DNA from: Pseudobacter ginsenosidimutans
Lineage (GTDB): Bacteria > Bacteroidota > Bacteroidia > Chitinophagales > Chitinophagaceae
Assembly (NCBI RefSeq): GCF_007970185.1
Contig: NZ_CP042431.1
Location: 4,464,001-4,528,000, forward strand
DNA length: 64,000 nucleotides
Direction of reading: 5' to 3'
Shown: piece by piece, positions 52,779 through 62,309 of the stretch
Position numbering within the stretch: position 1 is the stretch's first letter
Layout: every line of letters begins with the position of its first letter
Position numbers and translations under genes: made by a program
The notes under the pieces: generated by a model
Seen by the model: the letters and a program-made list of their open reading frames with translations, nothing else
The model's database searches: none
What the model was told of the DNA's origin: nothing

Positions 52779-53354
52779 TTATTTTGCTATCCAGATCTCG
52801 AACTGGATATTGGTATTAACGTTGTTGATTGTCAGTATCTGGATCAGTCCGGTCAGTTTTCCATCCTGGCTCCGGAATGCATAGGTTGCATCTTTCTGAA
52901 TTGGGGTGATGCTTTTTTGCTCATTGGTGCCTTTCTTCCAGTTGTCCAGGATCAGTTGTACCGGGAAGCCATCTTTGTATTGGTCACGGTATTGCTGCAT
53001 TTGATTGCTGGTGATGGTTGTTTTCCGGAAGCTAATGGGAAGGCGTGTTGTCCAGTTTCCCTGTTCAGTTGGTTTAGGGAAATTATCAGGACTGAACAGT
53101 CCGTATGTGTCGGCATGATTATAGTATCCGAATACAATGCTTTCCTGGTATTCTGAATCACCGATGAGGCTTTTGGAACTGAGTCCATCCATTGCTTTGA
53201 TGGAATACCAGTTGGTGTTTTTATCGCCATCAACCTGATTGTATTCCAGATATCCTTCTGCATTACTGACGGTTGTTGGAACAAATTCACCCTTGTCCTT
53301 TTTGCAGGCGCTGAGCGCCAGCAGCACAATTGCAAATGATATTATCTTTTTCAT
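52779..53354 (-). CDS. Putative lipoprotein, paralogue A (unknown family)
   Basis: 191 residues. MKKIISFAIVLLALSACKKDKGE is a lipoprotein signal with Cys17. The mature part is a compact mainly beta domain with no family I recognise; recognisable segments are NTNWYSIKAM, ESIVFGYYNHAD, GLFSPDNFPKP, NWTTRLPISFRKT, ATYAFRSQDGKLTGLIQI and the end FEIWIAK. It shares its length and these segments with the gene 70 bp upstream (paralogue B), so the pair arose by tandem duplication and is probably one transcript. The proteins sit back to back with a sigma/FecR/SusCD/ABC unit, which suggests, but does not show, a link. Confidence 0.75.
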   Translation of the reverse strand: MKKIISFAIVLLALSACKKDKGEFVPTTVSNAEGYLEYNQVDGDKNTNWYSIKAMDGLSSKSLIGDSEYQESIVFGYYNHADTYGLFSPDNFPKPTEQGNWTTRLPISFRKTTITSNQMQQYRDQYKDGFPVQLILDNWKKGTNEQKSITPIQKDATYAFRSQDGKLTGLIQILTINNVNTNIQFEIWIAK

Positions 53355-53424
53355 TTTTCTTTTTTATGATAGAGTAGGTATTATTGAGGTTTCTGTATTG
53401 AGCATACAAGTGCTATCCTTATTA

Positions 53425-54000
53425 TTATTTTGCAATCCAGATCACAAACCCGATGCTGGTGAAAAAACTATTCACACTTGTGATCATCATCAGAGCAGTC
53501 AGTTTACCGTCGTTGCTGCGAAAAGCATAGGTTTCTCCTTCCTGGGGGTGAGTGATATAATTGCGTTCGTTATAACCTTTCTTCCATTCCTCTACAATCA
53601 GTTGCGGAGGAAGTTTTTCCTGGTATTGGTCAGCCCATTCCTGCATCTGAACTATCGTGAGATTGGTCTTCCTGAATTTAATGGAAAGCCTGGTTTGCCA
53701 GTTTTCCTGACCGTACATTTTGGGAAAGTTATCAGGACTATAAATTCCGTATTCATCGCCCTTGTTGTAAAACCCGAAAACAATATTTTTCTGTATGTCT
53801 GCACTCTTGCTGATGTTTGGCAAGCTCAATCCAATCATTTCGCTTGCAGAGTACCAGTTGGTGTTGTTGGGCGTATTGGCTTCCTGGTAATACAGGGTTC
53901 CCGATCCATTTTCAACTGTAGTTGGATTGTATTCAGCTTTTTCTTTCTTACAGGAATGGAGTGTAATCAGCACTATGGCGAATGATAATATCTTTTTCAT
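53425..54000 (-). CDS. Putative lipoprotein, paralogue B (unknown family)
   Basis: 191 residues from the ATG at 54000 (MKKILSFAIVLITLHSCKKEKAE, lipobox Cys17); a longer frame to 54048 would hide the signal. Parallel to paralogue A in length and landmarks: NTNWYSASEM, KNIVFGFYNKGD, GIYSPDNFPKM, NWQTRLSIKFRKT, ETYAFRSNDGKLTALMMI and FVIWIAK. Roughly half the positions look identical by eye. Function unknown. It is the first gene of the pair. Confidence 0.75.
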   Translation of the reverse strand: MKKILSFAIVLITLHSCKKEKAEYNPTTVENGSGTLYYQEANTPNNTNWYSASEMIGLSLPNISKSADIQKNIVFGFYNKGDEYGIYSPDNFPKMYGQENWQTRLSIKFRKTNLTIVQMQEWADQYQEKLPPQLIVEEWKKGYNERNYITHPQEGETYAFRSNDGKLTALMMITSVNSFFTSIGFVIWIAK

Positions 54001-54052
54001 TTTTCTTTTTTTAGAATCGAATGAGATTGGTTGTGGTTTCAGGAACAAAGAT

Positions 54053-54097
54053 GGGGAGAGGAAGCGGGAGGGGGAAGGGCCACTTAACGGATGGGGG
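54053..54097 (+). other. Purine-rich G-run tract, possible G-quadruplex
   Basis: On the plus strand runs GGGG, GGG, GGGGG, GGG and GGGGG occur within 45 bases (loops of 9, 1, 2 and 13 bases). The tract is in the 252-bp gap between the lipoprotein genes (minus) and the sigma gene (plus). Formation of a quadruplex is only a possibility. Confidence 0.35.
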
Positions 54098-54252
54098 AGT
54101 TTGGTTAATGGATGTGCAAAGCAAATCAGTCATTATTTCCAGGTAGTCTCTTTAGTCAGTGCAATCCCCAGAAAGAATTCCAGTCATGCTTTTAATCCCT
54201 ATTTAGATATTTTTTGATAGTTTGCAGCATTGAAATATCAATGGCTTACTGA

Positions 54253-54852
54253 TTGGTTACCGTTAACCCATATGAAGAAAAGGAACTGCTGAACCGTATT
54301 GCCGGTGGGGATGAGCAGGCATTCGAAATAATACTAAAGCAGTATTACCCCAAACTGCGCCCCTTCATTTATAAATATACTTCTTCATCCGGCGATATGG
54401 AAGAAGTGCTGCAGAACTGTTTTCTGCGCGTTTGGATCAACAGGGATAAATTACCATCCATAATTCATTTCAGTGCCTGGATCTATAAGGTTGCTTCCAG
54501 GGAGTATTTACTTTACCTGCGACAAAAGATGAAAGAAAAGCAGCAGATTTCATTGGAGCTGGCGGAAAGCCTGGCCGATAAAGTTGTGGGCAATCCTGAG
54601 GAGATGGTGCAGTTCCGGCAAGTGAAAGCCGCTCTCAGGGAAGCTGTAGAACTGTTGCCCGAACAAAGGAAGAAGATTTTCAAAATGAGCCGTGATGAAG
54701 GGATGAAGATCGCCGAGATCGCAGCTGCTCTTTCCGTTTCCACCAGCACAGTGAAAAACGCGCTCACTACAGCCTTGAAGCAGATCAGGGAATACCTACT
54801 TGCCAGAGGCTATCATATTCCCCTTATTCTTCTGAGCATTATGCTCGCCTGA
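54253..54852 (+). CDS. ECF-type RNA polymerase sigma factor
   Basis: 199 residues starting with TTG at 54253. An in-frame ATG at 54241 is followed within three codons by TGA, and no other ATG comes before region 2, so the TTG is the best start. Region 2 (LLNRIAGGDEQAFEIILKQYYPKLRPFIYKYTSS to LQNCFLRVWINRDKL) and region 4 (LPEQRKKIFKMSRDEGMKIAEIAAALSVSTSTVKNALTTALKQIREYL) are intact. FecI-like ECF type; it is in line with FecR, SusC and SusD, the normal order of such cassettes. The C-terminus has a short hydrophobic tail (IPLILLSIMLA). Confidence 0.93.
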   Translation: MVTVNPYEEKELLNRIAGGDEQAFEIILKQYYPKLRPFIYKYTSSSGDMEEVLQNCFLRVWINRDKLPSIIHFSAWIYKVASREYLLYLRQKMKEKQQISLELAESLADKVVGNPEEMVQFRQVKAALREAVELLPEQRKKIFKMSRDEGMKIAEIAAALSVSTSTVKNALTTALKQIREYLLARGYHIPLILLSIMLA

Positions 54853-54907
54853 AAATTTTTTTTTGTTCAGGATAGTACTGTTTCCCAATTTTTGTTTCTT
54901 ATCAGTT

Positions 54908-56089
54908 ATGGCTGAGCAACGAATACAATACTTATTGAAAAGATTCCTGCAACAAGAGCTGGATGAAGCCGGCTTGAAGGAATTGAAAGCAATGACCGAT
55001 CCTGCGAAGGAAGAAGCGATGCTTGAACAGATGGCCTCAATGATGGAAATGGAGCCAGGTGATACCGGAAATGATGAAGAGATGGCCAGGGTACTGAAAA
55101 ATGTGTTGAATGCTGACCGTGACGTTACAATTCCGGTGGTACGCAGGATTGGCTGGAAGCGCCGACTCGCCTGGGTAGCAGCTGCATCACTGGTGTTGTT
55201 TGCCAGTGCATATTGGTGGTTATCCGATGAAAAACAGATGCCTCCCCGGGAGCTTTCCGATTCACGTTCCGGCATTCAGCCGGGGCGCGATGGAGCTATC
55301 CTCACCCTGGCAGACGGTTCTCAGGTAATCCTCGATACGGTACGAAATGGTACTGTTACAACGCAGGGAGGCGCCAGGGCCATGATAGAAAACGGCATAT
55401 TGAAATATGATGGTTCAGGGAATGAGCTTGTTTACAATACAATTACTACACCGAAAGGAAGACAATACCAGGTTGTATTACCGGATGCCACTATTGTGTG
55501 GCTGAATGCGGGTAGCTCCCTGCGGTTCCCTGCTGCATTCACCGGAGCAGATCGGTCAGTACAGTTGACTGGCGAAGCATTTTTTGAAGTTGCAAAGAAC
55601 GAACAGAAGCCATTCAGGGTATCCATCCCCGGTAGAATGGAGATTGAAGTGTTGGGTACAACTTTCAATGTGCAGGCATACACTAATGAAGAAAGCATCG
55701 ATGCCACCCTGATAAGTGGAGCAGTAAGTGTGAAAGTCACCAAACAAAGTCTTGTGTTGAAGCCAGGACAGCAGGCGCAGAACCGACAGGATAAAACCGT
55801 TACTGGTTCGCTCCGGCTGGTTCAACAGGTGGATACTCAAAAAGTACTGGCATGGAGAACGGGGAAATTCAATTTTGAAAATACCCGGCTCGTAGAGGTG
55901 ATGCGTCAACTGGAACGCTGGTATGATATTGAAGTTGTTTACGAAAATGGAACACCTGATATAACACTCATGGGTAAACTTTCCAGGGATATTCCGCTGA
56001 AAGAATTATTGCCGGGACTAGAAGAATTAGGCGTACATGCCCGGCTTGAAGGAAGAAAGCTGATCATAATGGCTTCCACTAACCATTAA
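54908..56089 (+). CDS. FecR-family anti-sigma factor
   Basis: 393 residues from the ATG at 54908; an upstream TTG would add an unlikely hydrophobic leader. N-terminal sigma-binding part 1-80 (RIQYLLKRFLQQELDEAGLKELKAM), membrane helix about 86-104 (LAWVAAASLVLFASAYWWL), then the FecR domain (ILTLADGSQVILDTVRNGTV, GRQYQVVLPDATIVWLNAGSSLRFPAAFTGADRSVQLTGEAFFEV, IEVLGTTFNVQAYT, LISGAVSVKV, LKPGQQAQ) and a C-terminal DUF4974-type tail (NTRLVEVMRQLERWYDIEVVY). It retains the sigma factor until SusC signals. 55 bp after the sigma gene. Confidence 0.95.
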   Translation: MAEQRIQYLLKRFLQQELDEAGLKELKAMTDPAKEEAMLEQMASMMEMEPGDTGNDEEMARVLKNVLNADRDVTIPVVRRIGWKRRLAWVAAASLVLFASAYWWLSDEKQMPPRELSDSRSGIQPGRDGAILTLADGSQVILDTVRNGTVTTQGGARAMIENGILKYDGSGNELVYNTITTPKGRQYQVVLPDATIVWLNAGSSLRFPAAFTGADRSVQLTGEAFFEVAKNEQKPFRVSIPGRMEIEVLGTTFNVQAYTNEESIDATLISGAVSVKVTKQSLVLKPGQQAQNRQDKTVTGSLRLVQQVDTQKVLAWRTGKFNFENTRLVEVMRQLERWYDIEVVYENGTPDITLMGKLSRDIPLKELLPGLEELGVHARLEGRKLIIMASTNH

Positions 56090-56095
56090 ACCACG

Positions 56096-56205
56096 CTTTG
56101 ATAGTTCATCAAAGTGTTACTCCCAGGGCAAATACTGCCCGTTTTAAACCGATCCTTTTCAAATACCGCTATAAACAAAACCGCCACGATTGGAGCCGTG
56201 GCGGT
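56096..56205 (+). promoter_or_regulatory. Three hairpins between fecR and susC
   Basis: CTTTGAT/ATCAAAG (56096-56114), GGGCA/TGCCC followed by GTTTT (56126-56145, a weak terminator form) and ACCGCCACG/CGTGGCGGT (56180-56205, 9-bp perfect stem). Together they form a structured 5' leader of the SusC gene, like the leader at 37803-37947, and could set the ratio of FecR to SusC. Confidence 0.45.
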
Positions 56206-56270
56206 CAACGATGTAGTTGGTAAAATGGCTTGACAACCGATTTTATTCATCAACCAATCTTTGCAAAATT

Positions 56271-59200
56271 ATGCAAAAAAACTGCTATTGGCCATATCCG
56301 TATGCGGAAAGGCTTGCGCCTGACCCTCCGCATTGGAAAAGGGCCATCCACCAAACTTTCAGGGTTATGAGACTGACCACTTTATTTTTGATCCTGGGCT
56401 TCCTGCAGATTCAGGCTTCCGGTATCGCTCAAAAAGTTTCCATCGAGGGAAAAGACCTCAGCCTGAAACAGGTTTTCAATGCAATCGAATCACAGACAGG
56501 ATATGTAGTTCTTTACAATAAGGAGCTGGTGTTGAATGCGAAAAAAGTATCACTGTCGGTGAAGGATGTTTCCGTATCTGCCGTTCTCGAACTTGTACTG
56601 AAAGGCCAGGAAATAAAATTTGTGATCAGAGGTATGACTGTTTTCCTTTCTTCAAAACCAGATCCCGGAAAAAGGGTACCTGAATTGGATTTCACCGGAC
56701 TGTTGAATGCGCCGCCAGTCCGGATCCTGGTAATAGATACTGCCGGGAATCCATTGGCGGGCGCTTCGGTAACGATCAAAAAAAGCGGGAAGTCCGGGAT
56801 AACGGATGCCACTGGTACCATCCGGTTGAATGTTGTTGCCGGTGATCTGTTGCTGGTTTCGTTTGTAGGATATGAAGACACACATTTTTCCATCAGTCAG
56901 TCTGCCATCGATCAGGATGGGCAGGACCCGTCACACGCGCTGAAGGTCGTTTTGAAACCTTCTGTTTCCAGGCTGGAAGAAGTGGAAGTGACTGTGAACA
57001 CCGGTTTCCAGAAATTGCCGAAAGACCGGGCTACAGGCTCTTTTGTATTGATCAATAATGAAACCCTGAACAGGAGTGTGGGATCAAATATACTCGACCG
57101 GCTGGATGGTGTAACCAGTGGACTTAACTTCAACAAGAATGTAGTTGGCAGTTCTGGCACGGGTGGACTCAGTATCAGGGGAAGAAGCACCATTTTCGCC
57201 AATGCTGTTCCGCTTATCATCCTCGATAATTTTCCCTATGAAGGAGATATCGCAAACATCAATCCCAATGATATCCTTTCGGTTACCGTACTGAAAGATG
57301 CGGCTGCAGCATCCATTTGGGGAGTGAAAGCGGGTAATGGCGTTATCGTAATCACCACTAAAAAAGGACAGGCGTCACAAATGCCAAGAATAAGTGTGAA
57401 CGCCAATCTTACCGTATCCGAAAAACCCGGTCTGTTTTACGGGCCCCAATTGACTTCAAGTCAATGGATCGATCATGAGATATTCCTTTACCACAAAGGC
57501 CGTTACTCGCAGCAAATTGCCAATGGCTATAGCGCACTCAGCCCGGTGTTGGATATTCTGGAAGACAGGAAGTATAACAGGATCTCTGCAGGTGATTCTG
57601 CATTGGCCATCGATGCGCTCAGGCAATATGACGTAAGGAATGATCTCAAAAAGTATGTTTATCGTCGTGCATTGAATCAGCAATATGCCGTGAATGTGAG
57701 CGGAGGAGGAACGAATAACCGTTATTATGCTTCTGTAGGATATGATAAGAATATGGGAAACAGGAAATCGCTCAGCTATGACCGGCTGACCCTGAACGCA
57801 AACAATACATATCTCTTCCTGAATAACAAAGTGGAATGGAATACCGGAATTATTTTCTCCAACAGCAAAAGTTATGATCACAACAACGTGTATGTGAATC
57901 CCAATTCCCCTTATATCAGACTGGCCGACGAGCAGGGGAATGCGCTGCCGGTAGCAGATAATTTGAGGAGATCATTCACAGACACCGCCGGCGCGGGATT
58001 ATTGCTCGACTGGCGTTTTTTCCCTTTGAATGAATTAACACCCACCCAGGAAACAATACTCACGGATTACCGGGTAAATACCAGCATTTCTGCTCAATTA
58101 TGGAAGCCGCTAAAAGTGAGCGCTTATTTCCTTCACCAGAAAGGAATCAGCAATTACACGAAGAACAATTCAATTGAATCTTATTATACCCGTAACATGA
58201 TCAACCAGTATTCGATCATCGATTATGTTGCGCATACGATCCAGCGGCCAATCCCGATAGGCGCTATCATAGATAAGAGTATCAGCACGAAGACCATGAC
58301 CACTGGCCGTTTACAAATGGATTTTCACCAAATGCTCAACAACATACATGAGCTGAATTTTCTCGCCGGTATGGAGATCAGGGAGAGCAAGGCTGATGAA
58401 GAAACAAAGAAATTGTATGGATATGATCCGGAAATTACAGGCGCTTCCAACGGGACTATGGACTTTAGTAAGATCTATAAGTATTCTTATGGAACAGGAC
58501 AGGGGAGAATTCAGGAAGGAACGAATACATCCTGGATGCTCGACAGGAACCGTTCTTATTATACCAATTTTTCTTACTCCCTTCTCTCGAAATATATCCT
58601 TTCCGGCAGCGCCCGCTGGGATGAATCGAATCTATTCGGAGTGAAAGCCAACCAGAAAGGCGTTCCGCTCTGGTCTGCAGGTTTATTATGGAATATCCAC
58701 CAGGAATTGTTCTACAAATTTGATCTGATACCAATGTTGAAGGCCCGTATTACTTATGGTTACAATGGCAATGTAGACAAAAGTGTTACAGCTTTGCTGA
58801 CTGCACAGGCCATCACAGGCGCATTCAATACTTTCAATCAGCCCTATATGAATATTTCCAATCCGCCTAACCCATCACTCCGCTGGGAAAAAGTTGGTGT
58901 GACTAACCTGGGGATCGATTTCGGTTTCAAAAATCAGGTTGTTACCGGATCCATCGAATATTATCTGAAGAATAGTACCGATCTCATTGCAAATAATGTT
59001 GTGGCGCCACAACTTGGCTTCGATAAACTAAAAACCAATTCTGCCAACCTGCGTACGCAGGGGGTGGATCTGGTTTTGAATGTTCAAATGATGAAAAGAG
59101 TGGTGAACTGGGATACCAAATTGCTTCTTAGTTTTTCGAAAGACAAAGTGACTTCCTACAAGATCAAGCAGGGTAATAATTACGACATCATCACAGGCAA

Positions 59201-59852
59201 CTACCTGAACCCGCTGGAAGGTTATTCATTTTATGGGATGTTCAGTTTTCCCTACGCAGGCCTTAATAGCAGCGGTGATCCTGTGGGATACCTGGATGGA
59301 AAGGAAACCACGGACTATATCGGGATCTGGCGTTCTTCCAATACAGCCAATATCGTGTATAACGGAACGATGATGCCAGTATATTATGGCAGTTTGCTGA
59401 ACAGCTTCCGATACAGGAATTTCTCCCTTTCTTTCAATATAACTTATAAGCTGGGGCATTATTTCAGAAGGAGATCATTCAGCTCTTCCTCACTCAACTC
59501 AAGCTACAGGCAAGCCGACTATGATCTGCGCTGGCAGAAGCCCGGAGATGAACTTTGGACAAATGTGCCGGCTTATGTTTATCCCGATGTTTCGGGCCGC
59601 GAAGTTTTGTACACAAATTCAACTGCACTGGCTGAGCGGGCAGACCATATACGCCTGCAGGATATTCGCTTCAGCTATGCAATGGACCGGAAACAGGTCT
59701 CGGGCTTCCCTTTTGCCAGGATCGATGTATTTGCATATGCCAGCAATCTTGGCTTATTGTGGCGGAAGAACAAGCATGGCCTGGACCCAGAAGGCTCCCT
59801 GAATTACGTGACGCCGATAAGCATCAGTTTAGGAATCAAAGCAGACCTCTAA
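56271..59852 (+). CDS. SusC/RagA-type transporter with STN signalling domain
   Basis: 1193 residues from the ATG at 56271; the start of the membrane-targeting part, MRLTTLFLILGFLQIQASGIAQ, is preceded by 32 residues (MQKNCYWPYPYAERLAPD...) as often seen in STN-type SusC proteins of Chitinophagaceae. A start at 56367 is possible. STN domain (VSIEGKDLSLKQVFNAIESQTGYVVLYNKE), carboxypeptidase-like domain with VRILVIDTAGNPLAGASVTIKKSG, TonB box EEVEVTVNTGF, plug with LSIRGRSTIFANAVPLIILDNFPYEG and a barrel ending SLGIKADL. It is the receptor of the second sigma/FecR unit and overlaps SusD by one base. Confidence 0.95.
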   Translation: MQKNCYWPYPYAERLAPDPPHWKRAIHQTFRVMRLTTLFLILGFLQIQASGIAQKVSIEGKDLSLKQVFNAIESQTGYVVLYNKELVLNAKKVSLSVKDVSVSAVLELVLKGQEIKFVIRGMTVFLSSKPDPGKRVPELDFTGLLNAPPVRILVIDTAGNPLAGASVTIKKSGKSGITDATGTIRLNVVAGDLLLVSFVGYEDTHFSISQSAIDQDGQDPSHALKVVLKPSVSRLEEVEVTVNTGFQKLPKDRATGSFVLINNETLNRSVGSNILDRLDGVTSGLNFNKNVVGSSGTGGLSIRGRSTIFANAVPLIILDNFPYEGDIANINPNDILSVTVLKDAAAASIWGVKAGNGVIVITTKKGQASQMPRISVNANLTVSEKPGLFYGPQLTSSQWIDHEIFLYHKGRYSQQIANGYSALSPVLDILEDRKYNRISAGDSALAIDALRQYDVRNDLKKYVYRRALNQQYAVNVSGGGTNNRYYASVGYDKNMGNRKSLSYDRLTLNANNTYLFLNNKVEWNTGIIFSNSKSYDHNNVYVNPNSPYIRLADEQGNALPVADNLRRSFTDTAGAGLLLDWRFFPLNELTPTQETILTDYRVNTSISAQLWKPLKVSAYFLHQKGISNYTKNNSIESYYTRNMINQYSIIDYVAHTIQRPIPIGAIIDKSISTKTMTTGRLQMDFHQMLNNIHELNFLAGMEIRESKADEETKKLYGYDPEITGASNGTMDFSKIYKYSYGTGQGRIQEGTNTSWMLDRNRSYYTNFSYSLLSKYILSGSARWDESNLFGVKANQKGVPLWSAGLLWNIHQELFYKFDLIPMLKARITYGYNGNVDKSVTALLTAQAITGAFNTFNQPYMNISNPPNPSLRWEKVGVTNLGIDFGFKNQVVTGSIEYYLKNSTDLIANNVVAPQLGFDKLKTNSANLRTQGVDLVLNVQMMKRVVNWDTKLLLSFSKDKVTSYKIKQGNNYDIITGNYLNPLEGYSFYGMFSFPYAGLNSSGDPVGYLDGKETTDYIGIWRSSNTANIVYNGTMMPVYYGSLLNSFRYRNFSLSFNITYKLGHYFRRRSFSSSSLNSSYRQADYDLRWQKPGDELWTNVPAYVYPDVSGREVLYTNSTALAERADHIRLQDIRFSYAMDRKQVSGFPFARIDVFAYASNLGLLWRKNKHGLDPEGSLNYVTPISISLGIKADL

Positions 59853-61252
59853 TGAAAATGAATTCAATCATGAAATCCAGCATAAACATCTTTGCAATAC
59901 TTCTGCTGATATTGACTACCTCATGCGGAAAGGGTTTCCTGGAGAAGAAACCCAACTCAAGTATCGTTATTCCATCTACCCTCAGCGATTTTCAGCAATT
60001 ATTAAATTCCTCGTCAGTAAACAGGTCGTCCATTCTTCCGGCAGTGTCGGCCGATGAATATTACATGGTTTCGCAGGAAGCCCTGGATGCAAGCACACCG
60101 ATTGAGCGGAATGCTTATGTGTGGAATAAGGATATCTATGGTGAAGAAACCCGGATTGCCTTCTGGAACAATTCCTATCAATCGGTATTCATCGCAAACA
60201 GTGTACTGGCGCAACTTCCGGGAGTTCCGCCTCAGCAACAGCATACAGAAGCGTACAACAATGTTGAAGGACAGGCTTATTTTGTCAGGGCATTTGCTTA
60301 CTTCGATTTGCTGAAAAGTTTCTCGGCGCCTTATGATGCAGCAACAGCATCAGCCGATCGCGGCGTTCCGCTGAAACTTTCACCCAATATCGATGAAACT
60401 CAGCCCAGATCTTCCGTTCAGGCTTCTTACGATCTGGTGATCGGAGATTTGTTGAAAGCCGCCTCATTACTGCCTCCCAAGGTGCAGCCTACTGTCAGGA
60501 ATCAGGCCAGTAAAGCAGCGGCATATGCGCTGTTTGCGAGATTGTACATCAGCATGCGTAAATATGAACAGGCTGAATTGTATGCAGACAGTTGCCTGAA
60601 CCTTTACGATACTTTGGTTGATTACAATACAGTAAGTCAAACATCCAACAATCCATTCACCAATACCGTTGCCGAATCGATCTTTTTCAGTTTCGTAAAT
60701 ACACAGCCTGCCGTTATCGGGCTGCACAATAATTCTGTGCTGATGAGTATCGATACTGTATTGCTCGATTTTTACGCTCCTTATGACCTGAGAAGGAAAA
60801 TAATGTACAATACGGATCCTGCCACGAAGTTGACAAAAACAAAAACTTTCTATTCGAATTCAGGCCATCCTTACGGCGGTCTCGCCACAGATGAAATATA
60901 TTTGATCAAGGCAGAATGCGCTGCCAGAGCCGGCAATAAAACTATTGCACTTCAATATCTCAATGACCTCCTGGTCACCCGGTTTGCCACCGGGTTCTTC
61001 ACTCCTCTGGGTGCTGCGGATGCATCCGAAGCATTGCAATTGGTGCTGAAAGAAAGAAGGAAAGAGCTGGTATGGCGTGCGGGGCTGCGATGGGATGACC
61101 TTCGCCGTCTCAACAAAGAGGGGGCAGGCATTACACTCAAAAGAATTATCGGTGGACAAACTTATACCCTTCCTCCCAATGATCCCCGCTATGTTTTTCC
61201 AATCCCTGACGATGAAATAACGCTTGGCGGAATTGAACAAAATATAAGATAA
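59852..61252 (+). CDS. SusD/RagB-family lipoprotein
   Basis: 466 residues from the ATG inside the SusC stop (TAATG at 59850-59854). Lipoprotein signal ends at LILTTSC, followed by GKGFLEKKPNSSIVIPSTLSDFQQLLNSS, then helical repeats AYNNVEGQAYFVRAFAYFDLLKSFSAPY, IYLIKAECAARAGN and VLKERRKELVWRAGLRWDDLRRLNKEG. It is shorter than the other SusD proteins here. With SusC it forms the cassette that heads the ABC genes downstream. Confidence 0.93.
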   Translation: MKMNSIMKSSINIFAILLLILTTSCGKGFLEKKPNSSIVIPSTLSDFQQLLNSSSVNRSSILPAVSADEYYMVSQEALDASTPIERNAYVWNKDIYGEETRIAFWNNSYQSVFIANSVLAQLPGVPPQQQHTEAYNNVEGQAYFVRAFAYFDLLKSFSAPYDAATASADRGVPLKLSPNIDETQPRSSVQASYDLVIGDLLKAASLLPPKVQPTVRNQASKAAAYALFARLYISMRKYEQAELYADSCLNLYDTLVDYNTVSQTSNNPFTNTVAESIFFSFVNTQPAVIGLHNNSVLMSIDTVLLDFYAPYDLRRKIMYNTDPATKLTKTKTFYSNSGHPYGGLATDEIYLIKAECAARAGNKTIALQYLNDLLVTRFATGFFTPLGAADASEALQLVLKERRKELVWRAGLRWDDLRRLNKEGAGITLKRIIGGQTYTLPPNDPRYVFPIPDDEITLGGIEQNIR

Positions 61253-61340
61253 ACGATCCGGACAGGTTGCTTTTATGAACCACATTGCCAGTGGTAATGC
61301 CGGAGGCTTGCCTGTTTGTTGAATACAAATTGAATAAATC

Positions 61341-62291
61341 ATGAATTCATCTATCGTAAAGGTGCAGCACCTTTCACACCGTTATGCCATTCAATGGGCC
61401 ATCAAAGACATCAATTTCGAATTGAGCAGGGGCGGCGTATATGGTCTGCTGGGCGCCAATGGCGCAGGCAAATCTACCATCATGAATATTCTTTGTGGCG
61501 TGCTTCGCGCATCACATGGAGATGTGTTCATTCGTGGCGTCAACATCAGGAAACAGCCGCTGGAAGCGAAGAGATTTATTGGTTTCCTTCCGCAGCATCC
61601 GCCGGTGCTGGGTGATCTGACCGTGGAAGAGTACCTCCGCCACAGCGCACATATCAGGCTAATGCCTGCCGATTCTGTGAAGGATGCCACCAATGAAGTG
61701 ATGGAGAAGGTAGCGGTTACGCATTTCCGAAAGAGACTGATCAAAAATCTTTCCGGCGGTTTTCAACAACGCGTTGGTATTGCACAGGCCATCATCCATA
61801 AACCGGACCTTGTGGTGTTTGATGAACCTACCAATGGCCTCGATCCAAACCAGATACTGGAAGTACGAAAACTGATCAAAGAAATAGCAGAAGAAAGAAC
61901 AGTGCTTTTGTCTACACATATCCTGCAGGAAGTACAGGCCCTCTGTGATCATGTCTGGATGGTGAATGAAGGCCGCTTCGTTTTTGCAGGTTCAATGCAG
62001 GAATTCGACAATCAAATTCAGCCGAGTTCCATCATCATCAGTTTAATGAACCCGCCATCCCTGCAACGTATTGCCAGCCTGGAAGGCGTAGTAAAAGTGG
62101 AACAACTTGCTCCGCAGCGATTTCGACTGTTGTTCAACGATCCCACCCGTGTAATGGACGCAGTGGTAAGTCAGAGCAATACACAGGGCTGGCGGCTGAC
62201 GGAGCTGCAAATGGAAAAGAACTCGCTTGAAAATATTTTTGCTTCCCTCTCAGGAAAGACTATTGAACAGGAAGGAGCAACAAATTCATAA
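61341..62291 (+). CDS. ABC transporter ATP-binding protein (GldA-like)
   Basis: 316 residues. Walker A GANGAGKST (38-46), Q-loop in FIGFLPQHPPVLGDLTVEEYL, signature LSGGFQQRVGIAQAI, Walker B LVVFDEPTNGLDPNQ and H-loop TVLLSTHIL are complete. The C-terminal part resembles the ATPases of ABC-2 exporters and of GldA in gliding. It is 18 bp before the permease gene, its partner. An ABC exporter beside a SusCD import pair is unusual; the two may move related peptides, or the operon may just be adjacent. No gliding-motility genes other than GldF/G-like ones occur here. Confidence 0.93.
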   Translation: MNSSIVKVQHLSHRYAIQWAIKDINFELSRGGVYGLLGANGAGKSTIMNILCGVLRASHGDVFIRGVNIRKQPLEAKRFIGFLPQHPPVLGDLTVEEYLRHSAHIRLMPADSVKDATNEVMEKVAVTHFRKRLIKNLSGGFQQRVGIAQAIIHKPDLVVFDEPTNGLDPNQILEVRKLIKEIAEERTVLLSTHILQEVQALCDHVWMVNEGRFVFAGSMQEFDNQIQPSSIIISLMNPPSLQRIASLEGVVKVEQLAPQRFRLLFNDPTRVMDAVVSQSNTQGWRLTELQMEKNSLENIFASLSGKTIEQEGATNS

Positions 62292-62309
62292 TCCCCATAG
62301 AAAAAGATC

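Noticed and set aside
59759-59851. GTG-start extension of the third SusD within SusC
   Set aside because: The lipoprotein signal begins at the ATG at 59852; the extension is out-of-frame SusC sequence.
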